Source: Sphingorhabdus sp. YGSMI21
Lineage (GTDB): Bacteria > Pseudomonadota > Alphaproteobacteria > Sphingomonadales > Sphingomonadaceae
Reading direction: 5' to 3'
Assembly: GCF_002776575.1 (NCBI RefSeq)
Contig: NZ_CP022548.1
Coordinates: 1,813,001-1,877,000 of the forward strand
DNA: 64,000 bases
A model generated the notes under the pieces. That model saw nothing but the letters and a program-made list of their open reading frames with translations. It was not told the DNA's origin and ran no database searches. This document shows, piece after piece, positions 34,719-43,638 of the stretch (positions are counted from its first letter, which is position 1; each line of letters begins with the position of its first letter). A program made the translations under genes and the position numbers.

Positions 34719-34777
34719 TTACCACGGATTTTATATGCCCCGCTCATCCACGGAGGGGCATATAAAATCCGTGGTAA
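34719..34777. repeat. Perfect inverted repeat, 23-bp arms
   Basis: Arm 34719-34741, a 13-base loop and arm 34755-34777 are perfectly complementary; the arms start TTACCACGGATTTTATATGC. It lies in the upstream region of pal and after the KdpE-like gene. The arms are AT/GC mixed and the loop repeats part of the arm (CCACGGA). It is not a typical terminator because no T-run follows. It may be a MITE-like remnant or a regulatory hairpin in the pal leader. Confidence 0.85.
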
Positions 34778-34899
34778 CGGCGTTATCAGGGCCATTGTAG
34801 AACCGGCTTGTCCCCGCGAGGGGCATCATGAACCAAAAGAAGCCCTCTGTGATGGCGCGGGCATTTGCTCACCCCGACAAATCCCGCGTCATCCAACCT

Positions 34900-35589
34900 T
34901 CAATGTTCGAAATCAATATCCAGTCGATAGCCAACGCCCGGTTCGGTCAGCAGATATTCCGGCTGCGATGAATCATATTCCAGCTTCTGGCGGATCAGCG
35001 CCATATAGGAGCGCAGATACTGGGTATCGATCGTCGGATCATTCCACCCGGCCAGCAGCAGCTGGCGATGGGTCACCACCTGACCGGCGTGTCGTGCCAG
35101 CGTTTCCAGCAGATCGAACTCCTTGGGCGAGAATTTGATTTCGTCGCCCATCAGGAAGACCTTCCGTTTGAGAAAGTCGATCCGCAGGTGCCGCGATTCA
35201 AACTCCTGGCTTTTGACCGCTTCGTTCTTCTTCCGCCGTACGGCCGCCCGGATTCGCGCCAACAACTCTTCGATATTAAACGGCTTGTTGATGAAATCAT
35301 CGGCCCCCTGATCCAGCGCGGCGACTTTCTCTGCCTCCTGGTGGCGGGCGGACAGGATCAGAATCGACAGGGCGTTGAGGTCGAGCAGTTTGGCGATGAT
35401 CTCCTTGCCGTCGGCATCGGGCAATCCGAGGTCGAGCAGGATGATGTCGAATACGGTCTCTTTCGCCTTTTTCAGCGCTTCGGCCGCTGTCCCGGCGGAA
35501 TCGACGCCATAGCCCTGCGCGATCAGCACCGGTTGCAGCGAGCGGATGAGCGCGGTCTCGTCGTCAACCAGCAATATTTTCACGTTCAT
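34900..35589 (-). CDS. KdpE-like response regulator
   Basis: The 229-residue OmpR-family protein has a receiver domain (ILLVDDE acidic pocket, the phosphorylation Asp in LLDLGLPD, lysine in INKPF) and a winged-helix domain with FSPKEFDLLETLARHAGQVVTHRQLLLAGW and YMALIRQKLE. The pattern is closest to KdpE, regulator of the potassium ATPase KdpFABC. Its start overlaps the kinase stop by four bases, so the pair is co-translated. No kdpFABC genes are in the window, so the real target is unknown and I leave the symbol blank. Confidence 0.9.
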   Translation of the reverse strand: MNVKILLVDDETALIRSLQPVLIAQGYGVDSAGTAAEALKKAKETVFDIILLDLGLPDADGKEIIAKLLDLNALSILILSARHQEAEKVAALDQGADDFINKPFNIEELLARIRAAVRRKKNEAVKSQEFESRHLRIDFLKRKVFLMGDEIKFSPKEFDLLETLARHAGQVVTHRQLLLAGWNDPTIDTQYLRSYMALIRQKLEYDSSQPEYLLTEPGVGYRLDIDFEH

Positions 35590-37148
35590 TGGCCATTGCT
35601 TTCTATGGGGGAGGCGGATGCCGGAAGCCTGACGATGATCTTTGTTCCCTTGCCCATTTCCAGCGGACTGTGAGCGGAGATATCGCCACCGAATGCCCGG
35701 GCAAAGCCCGCGGCAATCGACAGGCCGAGACCGTGGCCTTCCTTGCGGATATTTTCCGCCGAACGGTAGAAGCGGTCGAAAACCCGGTTCAGTTCGGAGG
35801 CGGGAATGCCGCAGCCCTGATCCGCTATGGCGATCTCGACCTGCCCGGCCTGCTTGTGTCCGGTCACCAGTACCGGCGCTGCGTCCGGACTATATTGGAT
35901 CGCATTTTCCAGAATATTGTAGAACAGCTGCTCCAGCATGACCGGATTGGCGCGCACCGTACACGCGTCGAACGGCAGGCTCTTTATGACCTCCCGCCCG
36001 CTATGGTGCATTTTCACCGTGTTGACCGCCGAGCCCAGCATCTCCATCAGGTCCAGGCTCTCCAGCTGGTCGGGCGATATGCCCGCCTGCAGCCGGCCCA
36101 GATTGAGCAGGTTGGTGGTATAGCGGTTCAGCCGTTCGCACTGGTCCTGAATGATCGTCAGCATTTCCTTGCGCGAGGCCTCCGGCAGCGTATCGCCATA
36201 GGAGGCAAGGCTCGACGCGGATGCCGAGATCGCCGCCAGCGGCGTGCGCATGTCGTGGGATATGGAGGAAAGCAGCGCGGTCTTGAATTCCTCCGACCGG
36301 CGCATGGCCTCCGCTTCGGATTTCTGGTGGAGCAGGACAAAGCGGTCGATCGCCATGCTCAGCAAATTCAGCACCGCATCAAAGTCGATCTTGCTCAGCC
36401 GCTTGGATTTCTGCGCATCCCGGCTGCAGATCAGCAGACCCACGCGGCGCCGCGAGGAGGACAGAAGATAGGCGGTTTTCTGGTCCTGCAACAGGCCCCA
36501 TTCGCCTTGCCCGACCGCTTGCCGGGCCTCTGCCAGCCATTGCGCCTTGCCCTCGACCGCGATCCACTCCTCGTCGCTGATCGCGTATATTTCAAATTCC
36601 CCCGATGAATCGAATATGCCGGTCTGGACGATGGCGCGGTCGATATCCTCCAGATGCACGGCGGTCTGCAACTGGTTGCTGATGGCGAGCAGCAGATTGA
36701 TTTTCTGCTGGGCAATTTCGGCGGCGCGGGCCCGGTCGTTGATCCGGCCGGCCAGCGCCCCGGACAGCAGCGCGCTCAGATTGAAAGCGACCAGCGGGAT
36801 ATATTCGTCGGAGGTGGTGACACCGAAATCGAGCAGGGGTTCGCTGAAGAAGAAATTGTAGAAGAAAGAGGCGCCGATACCGGCCAGCAGGCCGCCGCGC
36901 AGGCCGTTTACCGCACCGATGATGGTCACGGCGGACACGTAGATCAGCGCGGCGCTGACCGGCCGGTCGGCGCTTTGCGCGACATAGGTGGCCAGGGTCC
37001 CGGCGACAAAGACCGCCAGTCCGACGAACAGCGAGACATAGCTGCGCGAGCTGTCCGACGACAGGCGATTGAATATTCGCGGGATCATGTTCTGCATCGG
37101 CGGGTCCATAGGGGCGACATAGCGGAATTTCCGGAAAGCGGCATGCAC
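35586..37148 (-). CDS. DUF4118 sensor histidine kinase, short KdpD-like
   Basis: The 520-residue protein begins with a four-helix DUF4118 membrane domain (about residues 38-140). A GAF-like region follows (about 160-280), then HisKA with SSISHDMRTPLAAISASASSL (phospho-His) and an HATPase domain with LEQLFYNILENAIQYSPDA and GHGLGLSIAAGFARAFGG. This is KdpD from its membrane part onward. The N-terminal KdpD and Usp domains of the full protein are absent. Several in-frame ATGs exist near the start; 37148 is the longest and 37094 is equally plausible. It forms an operon with the KdpE-like gene. Confidence 0.88.
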   Translation of the reverse strand: MHAAFRKFRYVAPMDPPMQNMIPRIFNRLSSDSSRSYVSLFVGLAVFVAGTLATYVAQSADRPVSAALIYVSAVTIIGAVNGLRGGLLAGIGASFFYNFFFSEPLLDFGVTTSDEYIPLVAFNLSALLSGALAGRINDRARAAEIAQQKINLLLAISNQLQTAVHLEDIDRAIVQTGIFDSSGEFEIYAISDEEWIAVEGKAQWLAEARQAVGQGEWGLLQDQKTAYLLSSSRRRVGLLICSRDAQKSKRLSKIDFDAVLNLLSMAIDRFVLLHQKSEAEAMRRSEEFKTALLSSISHDMRTPLAAISASASSLASYGDTLPEASRKEMLTIIQDQCERLNRYTTNLLNLGRLQAGISPDQLESLDLMEMLGSAVNTVKMHHSGREVIKSLPFDACTVRANPVMLEQLFYNILENAIQYSPDAAPVLVTGHKQAGQVEIAIADQGCGIPASELNRVFDRFYRSAENIRKEGHGLGLSIAAGFARAFGGDISAHSPLEMGKGTKIIVRLPASASPIESNGQ

Positions 37149-37178
37149 GGATTTTCTATGCCGGCTGCCAACGGGATT

Positions 37179-37940
37179 TCAGCCCGGCCAGGAAAAGGAC
37201 AGGCGGTCTTCCCCGGTGGTTCGGGCGGCGGCATCGAAGCGGCGCTCCAGCATGGATCCGTTGCCCGCATGGTCAATCGCGACAATCGTGCTGCAGCGCG
37301 TTCCGTAGACCGGATTTTCAATGAATATCCCGGAACTGGCCGGTTCCAGCTGCGCCGGCCTCGGGCCTGTTGCGTCTTGCGCCAGCGGATATGTTGATCG
37401 GTCGGTCAGCAGGTCAAGCAGCGTGGCCGGCTCCGTCGACGCGCTCTGCAACCAGCCCTGCAGGGCCGCATTGAGATGCCCGGCCTTCGCCCAGGGACTG
37501 TCCAGCGAACCGTTGGAGAGTCCATGGATACCCGGCTCGAGCCCGCGGCTGACACTGTCCGGCCGGTTGGAATGGATCAGGGCCTTGCCAGCCTCGATGG
37601 TGATCAGGTTGAACGGGTTGAAGTCCGAAAAATGCACCGCATCGAGATCGGCATAAACACCCTCGCCAGCCAGAAAGTCCCTGAGCAGGTCACCGCGCGA
37701 CGCGCGTCCGGCGTCGGGCGCGCCATAGCCGCTGAGATTGGTGACCACGGCAAAACGACCCTGTTCGGAGATGCCGAGCCAGGTCCCGCCGGCCTGCACG
37801 TCTTTCCCCGCCAGCAAATGGTCGTGGTTTTCCCACCGGGCCAGCGGTTTTGCGGGGCGACCGTGCATCTCGTCCCGGTTGCCGATCGCGACAAGTTTCC
37901 AGTGGGGATGGGCCTGCCACGCTAGGGAAATGATGCACAT
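37179..37940 (-). CDS. TANGO2/NRDE family protein
   Basis: The 253-residue protein begins MCIISLAWQAHPHWKLVAIGNRDE and has AGGTWLGISEQGRFAVVTN, the NRDE signature of the TANGO2 (T10 in DGCR) family. These Ntn-like proteins are linked to heme or lipid handling in eukaryotes, but bacterial roles are unknown. The conserved Cys2 directly after Met supports the start at 37940 over 37991. It lies 30 bases upstream of the KdpD-like gene in the same direction and may be in its transcript, though no functional link is known. Confidence 0.88.
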   Translation of the reverse strand: MCIISLAWQAHPHWKLVAIGNRDEMHGRPAKPLARWENHDHLLAGKDVQAGGTWLGISEQGRFAVVTNLSGYGAPDAGRASRGDLLRDFLAGEGVYADLDAVHFSDFNPFNLITIEAGKALIHSNRPDSVSRGLEPGIHGLSNGSLDSPWAKAGHLNAALQGWLQSASTEPATLLDLLTDRSTYPLAQDATGPRPAQLEPASSGIFIENPVYGTRCSTIVAIDHAGNGSMLERRFDAAARTTGEDRLSFSWPG

Positions 37941-38438
37941 CGGGCGGCAATAGCAAAGCCGCGCTTCTTTGCGAATATATTGTCCCGGCAAGTCTCCTTT
38001 TTACCAAAAATAAAAACAGGGTCACACGGGTCACACCCCCTAAAGCGGAAAAAGCTTTGGTCGCGTGCGGGGGTTATTCTGACCTCCGGCTAACGGTTTC
38101 CATTAGGGAGGAGCGAGGCGCAGAGCGGCGATTTCGGGGCGGATCAGCTGTGACCATGTTGCTGCTTTACCATAGGCCGGGGGCTGTAGGAAAGGCGCGG
38201 GTCGCCGGCTGGAACGAATCGCCTATCACCATCGTCTGTCCCCCCGGCTCGCGCGAAGCCGCGATGCAGAAGGGCTTGCCTCTCCTACTTCCTGCGCTGC
38301 GCGGATGCTGTGAGGGTCAGGGTGCGAAAGGTCTTGCGCAAATTTGAATCACAACGGCAGTTCACATTTTGTCCGATTAGTGCACAGTCACCGCCATTGA
38401 AGCCGGGACCACGGCAGCAGAGGAAAGAGGGCAATATC
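37941..38438. other. Intergenic stretch before acyl-CoA dehydrogenase
   Basis: Nearly 500 bases between divergent genes. A 96-codon forward frame at 38057 has low-complexity composition and no family match. A GGAAC at 38213 has CGTC 17 bases on, which I regard as chance. No RNA gene is recognised. Confidence 0.4.
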
Positions 38439-39629
38439 ATGAAACTGGGTCACGACACCGCATTGCAGGCCTTTCGCGAGAAGATACGATCCTATTTCCA
38501 GCATGACTATCCGCAGGATATCCTGGCAAAAGTTGCTTCGGGTGCAAGCCTGACCACCGCCGAGGTCCGCCGCGCCGAGATGGCGCTGGGCGAGCGGGGC
38601 TGGCTGGCGAGCGCTTGGCCGGAGGAATATGGTGGTCCGGGCTGGTCGATCGAGGAACAATATATTTTCGACGAGGAGCTGGAGCGGGCCGGAGCGCCGA
38701 CGGTGACGCCTATGGGTGTCGTCTATGTCGGTCCGGTGATCTACACATTTGGCAGCGACGAGCAGAAAGCCCGCTGGCTGGGCGGGATTGGTGACGGGTC
38801 GGTCGGCTGGGCGCAAGGTTATAGCGAACCCGAAGCGGGCTCCGATCTGGCCTCCCTGCAATTTTCCGCGGTCCGGGACGGTGACGAATATATTCTTAAC
38901 GGCACGAAAATCTGGACCTCGGCGGCCCAGCATGCGGACTGGATCTTCCTGCTGACCCGCACCGCGCGCGAAGCGAAGAAACAGATGGGCATCACCTTCA
39001 TCTGCTGCAAGCTCGACCAGCCCGGCGTGACGGTGAAGCCGATCATCACCATCGACGGTAAATATTATCTCAGCCAGTGCGATTTTGTCGATGTCCGGGT
39101 TCCCGTCGGCAACCGGATCGGCGAGGAGGGCAAGGGCTGGTCCTATTCGCAATATCTGCTGGGCAACGAGCGCACCTCCTACGCGCGAATCGGTGGCAAG
39201 CGGAAGCAACTGGCCGATGTCCGTGCGATCGCGTCGCAAATTCCGACCGGCGGCAACCAGCGGCTGATCGATGACGGCTTTTTTGCGAGCCGCCTGTGCG
39301 AAGCGGAAACGCGGCTCGACGCGCTGGAAATCACCGTGCTCCGGGTGCTGACTGCGGTCCGTGATGGCGGGACGCCGGGCAACGAGGCCTCGATCCTCAA
39401 GATCATGGCGACCGATCTGGCGCAGGACATCACGACCCTGTTTCTGGAAGCCGCGGCCGAGCACGGCAACCGCAAATTTGCCGACAGTGTCAGTCCGGAA
39501 TGGACCGGGAATGCCGCCTTCGCCGCGCCCGGCGTGGCCAATTATTTCGGCACCCGCGCGCAGAGCATCTATGGTGGCACGAATGAAATCCAGCGAAACA
39601 TCATCGCCAAAAGGGTCCTGGGGCTCTAG
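38439..39629 (+). CDS. Acyl-CoA dehydrogenase
   Basis: The 396-residue protein has the acyl-CoA dehydrogenase order: N-terminal helices, the beta domain with YSEPEAGSDLASLQFSAVRDGDEYILNGTKIWTSAAQHADW, and a C-terminal helical domain ending YGGTNEIQRNIIAKRVLGL, the FAD and dimer motif. It oxidises acyl-CoA thioesters using FAD and electron-transfer flavoprotein. It resembles the FadE-like set of proteobacteria that act on branched or unusual acyl chains or steroid side chains; the substrate is unknown. GAGGG precedes the ATG at 38439. It stands alone and is convergent to eda. Confidence 0.92.
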   Translation: MKLGHDTALQAFREKIRSYFQHDYPQDILAKVASGASLTTAEVRRAEMALGERGWLASAWPEEYGGPGWSIEEQYIFDEELERAGAPTVTPMGVVYVGPVIYTFGSDEQKARWLGGIGDGSVGWAQGYSEPEAGSDLASLQFSAVRDGDEYILNGTKIWTSAAQHADWIFLLTRTAREAKKQMGITFICCKLDQPGVTVKPIITIDGKYYLSQCDFVDVRVPVGNRIGEEGKGWSYSQYLLGNERTSYARIGGKRKQLADVRAIASQIPTGGNQRLIDDGFFASRLCEAETRLDALEITVLRVLTAVRDGGTPGNEASILKIMATDLAQDITTLFLEAAAEHGNRKFADSVSPEWTGNAAFAAPGVANYFGTRAQSIYGGTNEIQRNIIAKRVLGL

Positions 39630-39645
39630 CCGCTATTGCCCTGTT

Positions 39646-40215
39646 CTAAAGCGACGGGACCAGCCAGCTGCCACCGACGCACAGGACATTGTCCATCGCC
39701 AGCCATTGGGGCGCGGTGGCTTCGCTGATCCCGCCGGTCGGGCAGAACAGACATTGTCCGAACGGTCCGCTCAGCGCCTTGAGTGCGGCTATGCCGCCCG
39801 CTGCCTCGGCCGGGAAAAATTTGAAATGGTTCAGACCGAGATCCAGCCCGCGCATGATGTCACCCGCAGTGGCGACGCCGGGGAGAAAAGGGATATCGGC
39901 GGCAATCGCGGCCTGGCCCAGCCGGTCGGTCAATCCGGGCGAGACGATGAATTCGGCGCCTGCGTCGATGGCTGCAGCAAGCGCGTCAGGATTGGTGACA
40001 GTGCCGGCGCCGACGATTGCACCCGCAACCTGTTTCATTTCCGCAATGGCTTCCAGCGCACAGGCCGTCCGCAATGTCACTTCGAGCACCGGATAGCCGC
40101 TGCTGACCAGCGCTTCGGCCAACCGCTTCGCGCGGGCAAGATCGTCGATGACCAGCACCGGAATGACCCTGGCCCGACGCATCAGCTGCTCGATCGGTCT
40201 GATCTGCCCGGTCAT
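39646..40215 (-). CDS. eda: 2-dehydro-3-deoxyphosphogluconate aldolase
   Basis: The 189-residue protein is the class I KDPG aldolase that splits 2-keto-3-deoxy-6-phosphogluconate into pyruvate and glyceraldehyde 3-phosphate. It shows VIPVLVIDDLARAKRLAEALVSSGYPVLEVTLRT with the catalytic Glu, AIVGAGTV, and HFKFFPAEAAGG with the Schiff-base lysine. The start overlaps the glk stop by ATGA, so it ends a leftward zwf-pgl-edd-glk-eda unit. A much longer open frame upstream to 40689 is antisense-like and rejected. Confidence 0.95.
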   Translation of the reverse strand: MTGQIRPIEQLMRRARVIPVLVIDDLARAKRLAEALVSSGYPVLEVTLRTACALEAIAEMKQVAGAIVGAGTVTNPDALAAAIDAGAEFIVSPGLTDRLGQAAIAADIPFLPGVATAGDIMRGLDLGLNHFKFFPAEAAGGIAALKALSGPFGQCLFCPTGGISEATAPQWLAMDNVLCVGGSWLVPSL

Positions 40216-41183
40216 GCGCCATGTTCCTGGATGAAGGCCGCAGCCGCACCGAGCAGGCCAGGTTCGGGATGGGTGATCAGCTTGACCGGCAGGCTTTCCA
40301 TCAACCCGCGGTAACGGCCCTTGGACGTGAAACGGTCGGCAAAACCGGACGCGGCGACATGATCGGTCAGTCTGAGGCCCAGGCCACCGGCCAGTACGAC
40401 CGCACCGGCGCCATGGGCCAGCGCGATGTCCCCGGCCACCGATCCCAGTGCCAGAAAGAAACGGTCGAGCGCAGCGATGGCGATGCTGTCGTGACCTTCC
40501 AATGCCAGTTTCCACAGCAGCTTGTCGTCGCCGGCGGGCATCGGCCGGTTTTCCATGTCCGACAGCACTTCGAATATGGCGCGCAGGCCAGGTCCCGATA
40601 CGATGCGCTCGACCGACACCCGGCCATGCACGGCGCGCAGCGTTTGCAAGATGCGGTCTTCGACGGCATCGCGCGGAGAAAAATCGCAATGGCCCGCTTC
40701 TGTCGCCAGGACCTGGTGCTTGCCGTCCGTGCAGACCAGCGCCGCCACGCCCAGACCGGTGCCCGGGCCTATCACGCTGATCACCCCGGATTGCGGCAGC
40801 GCTATGTCCGGCCCGGCAATATGCATGAACCGGTCGCTGCCGACCAGAGCAACGGCATGGGCGACCGCCGCGAAATCATTGACCAGAGTATAGCGGTCTA
40901 CCGCCAGTTTCTCGCAGATTTGTGGCGGTCTGATGATCCACGGATTGTTGGTGAGATTGATCAGCTCGTCGTTGATCGGAGCGGCAACGGCAATGGCCGC
41001 GGCGCGGGGTAGCGGTCGGTCCAACTGCTCGCCAAAGACTTCCCATGCAATCTGGAAACTCGGATGGTCGGCGGTCGCCAGCGTTATCGGTTCCGAGAGC
41101 GATGCGATAGCGCCATTCTCTACGTCCGCGATGGCAAAGCGGGCATGGGTGCCGCCGATATCGGCTACGACAATCTCGGCCAT
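40212..41183 (-). CDS. glk: Glucokinase
   Basis: The 323-residue protein has the bacterial GlkA/Glk pattern: VVADIGGTHARFAIAD phosphate loop, NNPWIIRPPQI and NDFAAVAHAVA sugar site, and ISVIGPGTGLGVAAL for ATP. It phosphorylates glucose to glucose 6-phosphate for the Entner-Doudoroff enzymes encoded beside it. The start lies two bases after the edd stop, and the end overlaps eda. A longer frame from 41321 is ignored because it overlaps edd. Confidence 0.95.
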   Translation of the reverse strand: MAEIVVADIGGTHARFAIADVENGAIASLSEPITLATADHPSFQIAWEVFGEQLDRPLPRAAAIAVAAPINDELINLTNNPWIIRPPQICEKLAVDRYTLVNDFAAVAHAVALVGSDRFMHIAGPDIALPQSGVISVIGPGTGLGVAALVCTDGKHQVLATEAGHCDFSPRDAVEDRILQTLRAVHGRVSVERIVSGPGLRAIFEVLSDMENRPMPAGDDKLLWKLALEGHDSIAIAALDRFFLALGSVAGDIALAHGAGAVVLAGGLGLRLTDHVAASGFADRFTSKGRYRGLMESLPVKLITHPEPGLLGAAAAFIQEHGA

Positions 41184-41185
41184 GT

Positions 41186-43006
41186 CTAGAGTCCCGCCTC
41201 GGCCAGCATCGCCGAGCCGCCTTTTTCCGCCGGATCGCTGTGATGGCGCATCATCGCGAACAGTTCGCGGCCGGTGCCCATGGCGGGCGGCGGTGGCGCG
41301 GCCTGTTCGCGGGCCTCCCATTCTGCCGGATCGACCAGCGCAACAAGCTCGCCTTTCGCCGCGCAGACCCGCACCCGGTCGCCGTCCCGCAGCTTGCCCA
41401 GCGGGCCGCCGTGATAGGCCTCCGGCGAAATATGGATCGCCGCGGGTATCTTGCCGCTGGCTCCGGACATGCGGCCATCGGTGACGAAAGCGACCTTATA
41501 GCCCTTGTCCTGCAACACGCCGAGCGGCGAGGTGAGCTTGTGCAGTTCCGGCATGCCATTGGCCGCCGGTCCCTGAAAGCGGACGACAACGATGACATCG
41601 CGATCCAGCTTGCCGTCCTTGAAGGCCGCGACCACATCATTCTGGTCGTGGAAAATGGCCGCCGGCGCTTCGATCGTCCAGCGGACGGGGTCGACCGCGC
41701 TGACCTTCATCGTCGCCCGGCCGAGATTGCCCTGCAGCAGCTTCATGCCGCCATCCGCCTTGAAAGGACTGTGCACCGGACGCAATATCGTGTCGTCGGC
41801 GCTCTGTTCCCGGGCATCGTCAAAGCGCAATATATCCCCTTCGAGGACCGGCTGCCTTGCGCCCTCGGACAGCGAGCGACCGTAGACGGTCATGATATCA
41901 TCATGCGCCAGGCCCGCCCCGATCAGCTCGCGGATGACATAGGGCATGCCGCCCGCGGCGGTGAAATGGTTCACGTCGCCCGCACCATTGGGATAGACAC
42001 TGGCGATCAGCGGCACGGCTGCGGACAGCTCGTCCATATCGTCCCAGTCGATCATTATTCCGGCGGAGCGGGCGATGGCGGGAAGGTGAATCACATGATT
42101 GGTCGAACCGCCGGTGGCGAGCAGGCCGACCACGGCGTTGACAATGGCTTTTGCGTCGATGCAGCGGCCCAGCGGGCGGTAATCGTCACCCGCCCAGCCA
42201 TTGCGGGTCAGCTGATGCGTCGCGGCACGGGTCAGTTCCTGGCGCAGCTTGGTGCCCGGATTGACGAAGGAGCTGCCGGGCATATGCAGGCCCATCATCT
42301 CCATCATCATCTGGTTGCTGTTGGCAGTGCCGAAGAAAGTGCAGGTCCCCGCGCCATGATAGCTGGCGCTTTCCGCTTCGAGCAATTCTTCCTCGCCCAC
42401 CTTGCCCTGGGCATATAGCTGCCGCACGCGGACCTTTTCCTTGTTGGCGAGACCCGACGGCATCGGTCCGGCGGGGATCAATAGGGTCGGCAAATGGCCG
42501 AAGCGCAGCGCGCCTATCAGCAGTCCGGGTACGATCTTGTCGCAGATGCCGAGCAGCAGCGCGCCTTCGAACATGCCGTGGGACAGGGCGACCGCCGTGC
42601 CCATCGCGATCACGTCGCGGCTGAAAAGGGACAGTTCCATGCTGTCCTGCCCCTGGGTAACCCCGTCGCACATCGCCGGCACGCCGCCGGCAACCTGCGC
42701 GGTTGCGCCGGCTTCGCGGGCGAAAATCTTGATCTGCTCGGGATAGCGGCCGTAGGGCTGATGCGCCGAGAGCATGTCGTTAAAGGCGGTGACAATGCCG
42801 ATATTCATCGCCTTGCCCGAGCGGATGACGGGCTTGTCCGCGCCGCTGGCGGCAAAGCCGTGCGCGAGATTGCCGCAGGACAGGGTGGGCCGGTGAACGC
42901 CGGCGTCGCGGGCGCGGTCGATCAGGTCGAGATAGGCCTTCCGGCTTTTCGCCGACCGGGCGATGATCCGTTCGGTGACTTTCTCGACGACGGGATGAAG
43001 GGTCAT
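41186..43006 (-). CDS. edd: Phosphogluconate dehydratase
   Basis: The 606-residue protein is the iron-sulfur IlvD/Edd-family dehydratase converting 6-phosphogluconate to KDPG. It has VTAFNDMLSAHQPYGRYPEQIK, GGVPAMCDGVTQGQ with a cluster Cys, and FEGALLLGICDKIVPGLL with another; GTCTFFGTANSNQMMMEMMGLH carries a third. Length matches Edd (about 600) rather than IlvD. It overlaps pgl by ATGA upstream and is followed by glk after two bases. Confidence 0.96.
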   Translation of the reverse strand: MTLHPVVEKVTERIIARSAKSRKAYLDLIDRARDAGVHRPTLSCGNLAHGFAASGADKPVIRSGKAMNIGIVTAFNDMLSAHQPYGRYPEQIKIFAREAGATAQVAGGVPAMCDGVTQGQDSMELSLFSRDVIAMGTAVALSHGMFEGALLLGICDKIVPGLLIGALRFGHLPTLLIPAGPMPSGLANKEKVRVRQLYAQGKVGEEELLEAESASYHGAGTCTFFGTANSNQMMMEMMGLHMPGSSFVNPGTKLRQELTRAATHQLTRNGWAGDDYRPLGRCIDAKAIVNAVVGLLATGGSTNHVIHLPAIARSAGIMIDWDDMDELSAAVPLIASVYPNGAGDVNHFTAAGGMPYVIRELIGAGLAHDDIMTVYGRSLSEGARQPVLEGDILRFDDAREQSADDTILRPVHSPFKADGGMKLLQGNLGRATMKVSAVDPVRWTIEAPAAIFHDQNDVVAAFKDGKLDRDVIVVVRFQGPAANGMPELHKLTSPLGVLQDKGYKVAFVTDGRMSGASGKIPAAIHISPEAYHGGPLGKLRDGDRVRVCAAKGELVALVDPAEWEAREQAAPPPPAMGTGRELFAMMRHHSDPAEKGGSAMLAEAGL

Positions 43007-43638
43007 GTGCGACTCCAGAAGATGGTGATCGGGCAGCGGGCGGCGGCAAACAGTCTGGCGACCGGCAGGTCATTCTCGCCGGCAATGGCTTCATCAAGCA
43101 CTCGCTTCTTGTCACAACCCCGCACGACCAGCATGATCTCCCGGGCCTGGGTCAGAGCCGCGAGGTTGAGCGACAGGCGCTCGAAAGGCGCTTCGGGTGG
43201 CAGGGGATCGGGTCGCGTGCGGATGACGGCGGGCGCACCCCTGGCATTAGGCTCGATGTTCGGAAAGAGCGACGCGATATGGCCATCTGCGCCCATGCCG
43301 AGCCAGACCAGATCGAATAACGGCAGCGGCAAACCTTCTTCCAGCTTCGCAACATGGGCAGGCGTCGCATCAAAAGAGGCCTCCAGTCTGCCTTGGTTGC
43401 TAGCGGGGTGGTTCGGCGGAACAATGCGCTCGTCGGTCAGCATCAGCGACACTGTGCCCCATGGCAGGGTGCGCCTGGACAATATGTCAAAAATGGGCAG
43501 CGGCGTTTTTCCTCCGGGAACCGCCAGCCAGTGATTGCCGGGGCGCTGGATGATCGCGCCAATATGGTCCGCGACCGATTCAGCATCGGCCTTGGCGGCC
43601 CAGCAGATCGGGGCGGTTATGTCCTCGGCCTCACTCAT
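43003..43638 (-). CDS. pgl: 6-phosphogluconolactonase
   Basis: The 211-residue protein is the DevB-type lactonase hydrolysing 6-phosphogluconolactone. It has LAVPGGKTPLPIFDIL, the central LMLTDERIVPPNHPASN and VWLGMGADGHIASLFPN, standard motifs of the SugarP_isomerase fold. It overlaps zwf upstream by eight bases and edd downstream by four, so the block is translationally coupled. Confidence 0.95.
   Translation of the reverse strand: MSEAEDITAPICWAAKADAESVADHIGAIIQRPGNHWLAVPGGKTPLPIFDILSRRTLPWGTVSLMLTDERIVPPNHPASNQGRLEASFDATPAHVAKLEEGLPLPLFDLVWLGMGADGHIASLFPNIEPNARGAPAVIRTRPDPLPPEAPFERLSLNLAALTQAREIMLVVRGCDKKRVLDEAIAGENDLPVARLFAAARCPITIFWSRT

Noticed and set aside
38057..38347. 96-codon forward frame before acyl-CoA dehydrogenase
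   Set aside because: No ribosome binding site, no domain, and mixed composition typical of non-coding GC-rich DNA.
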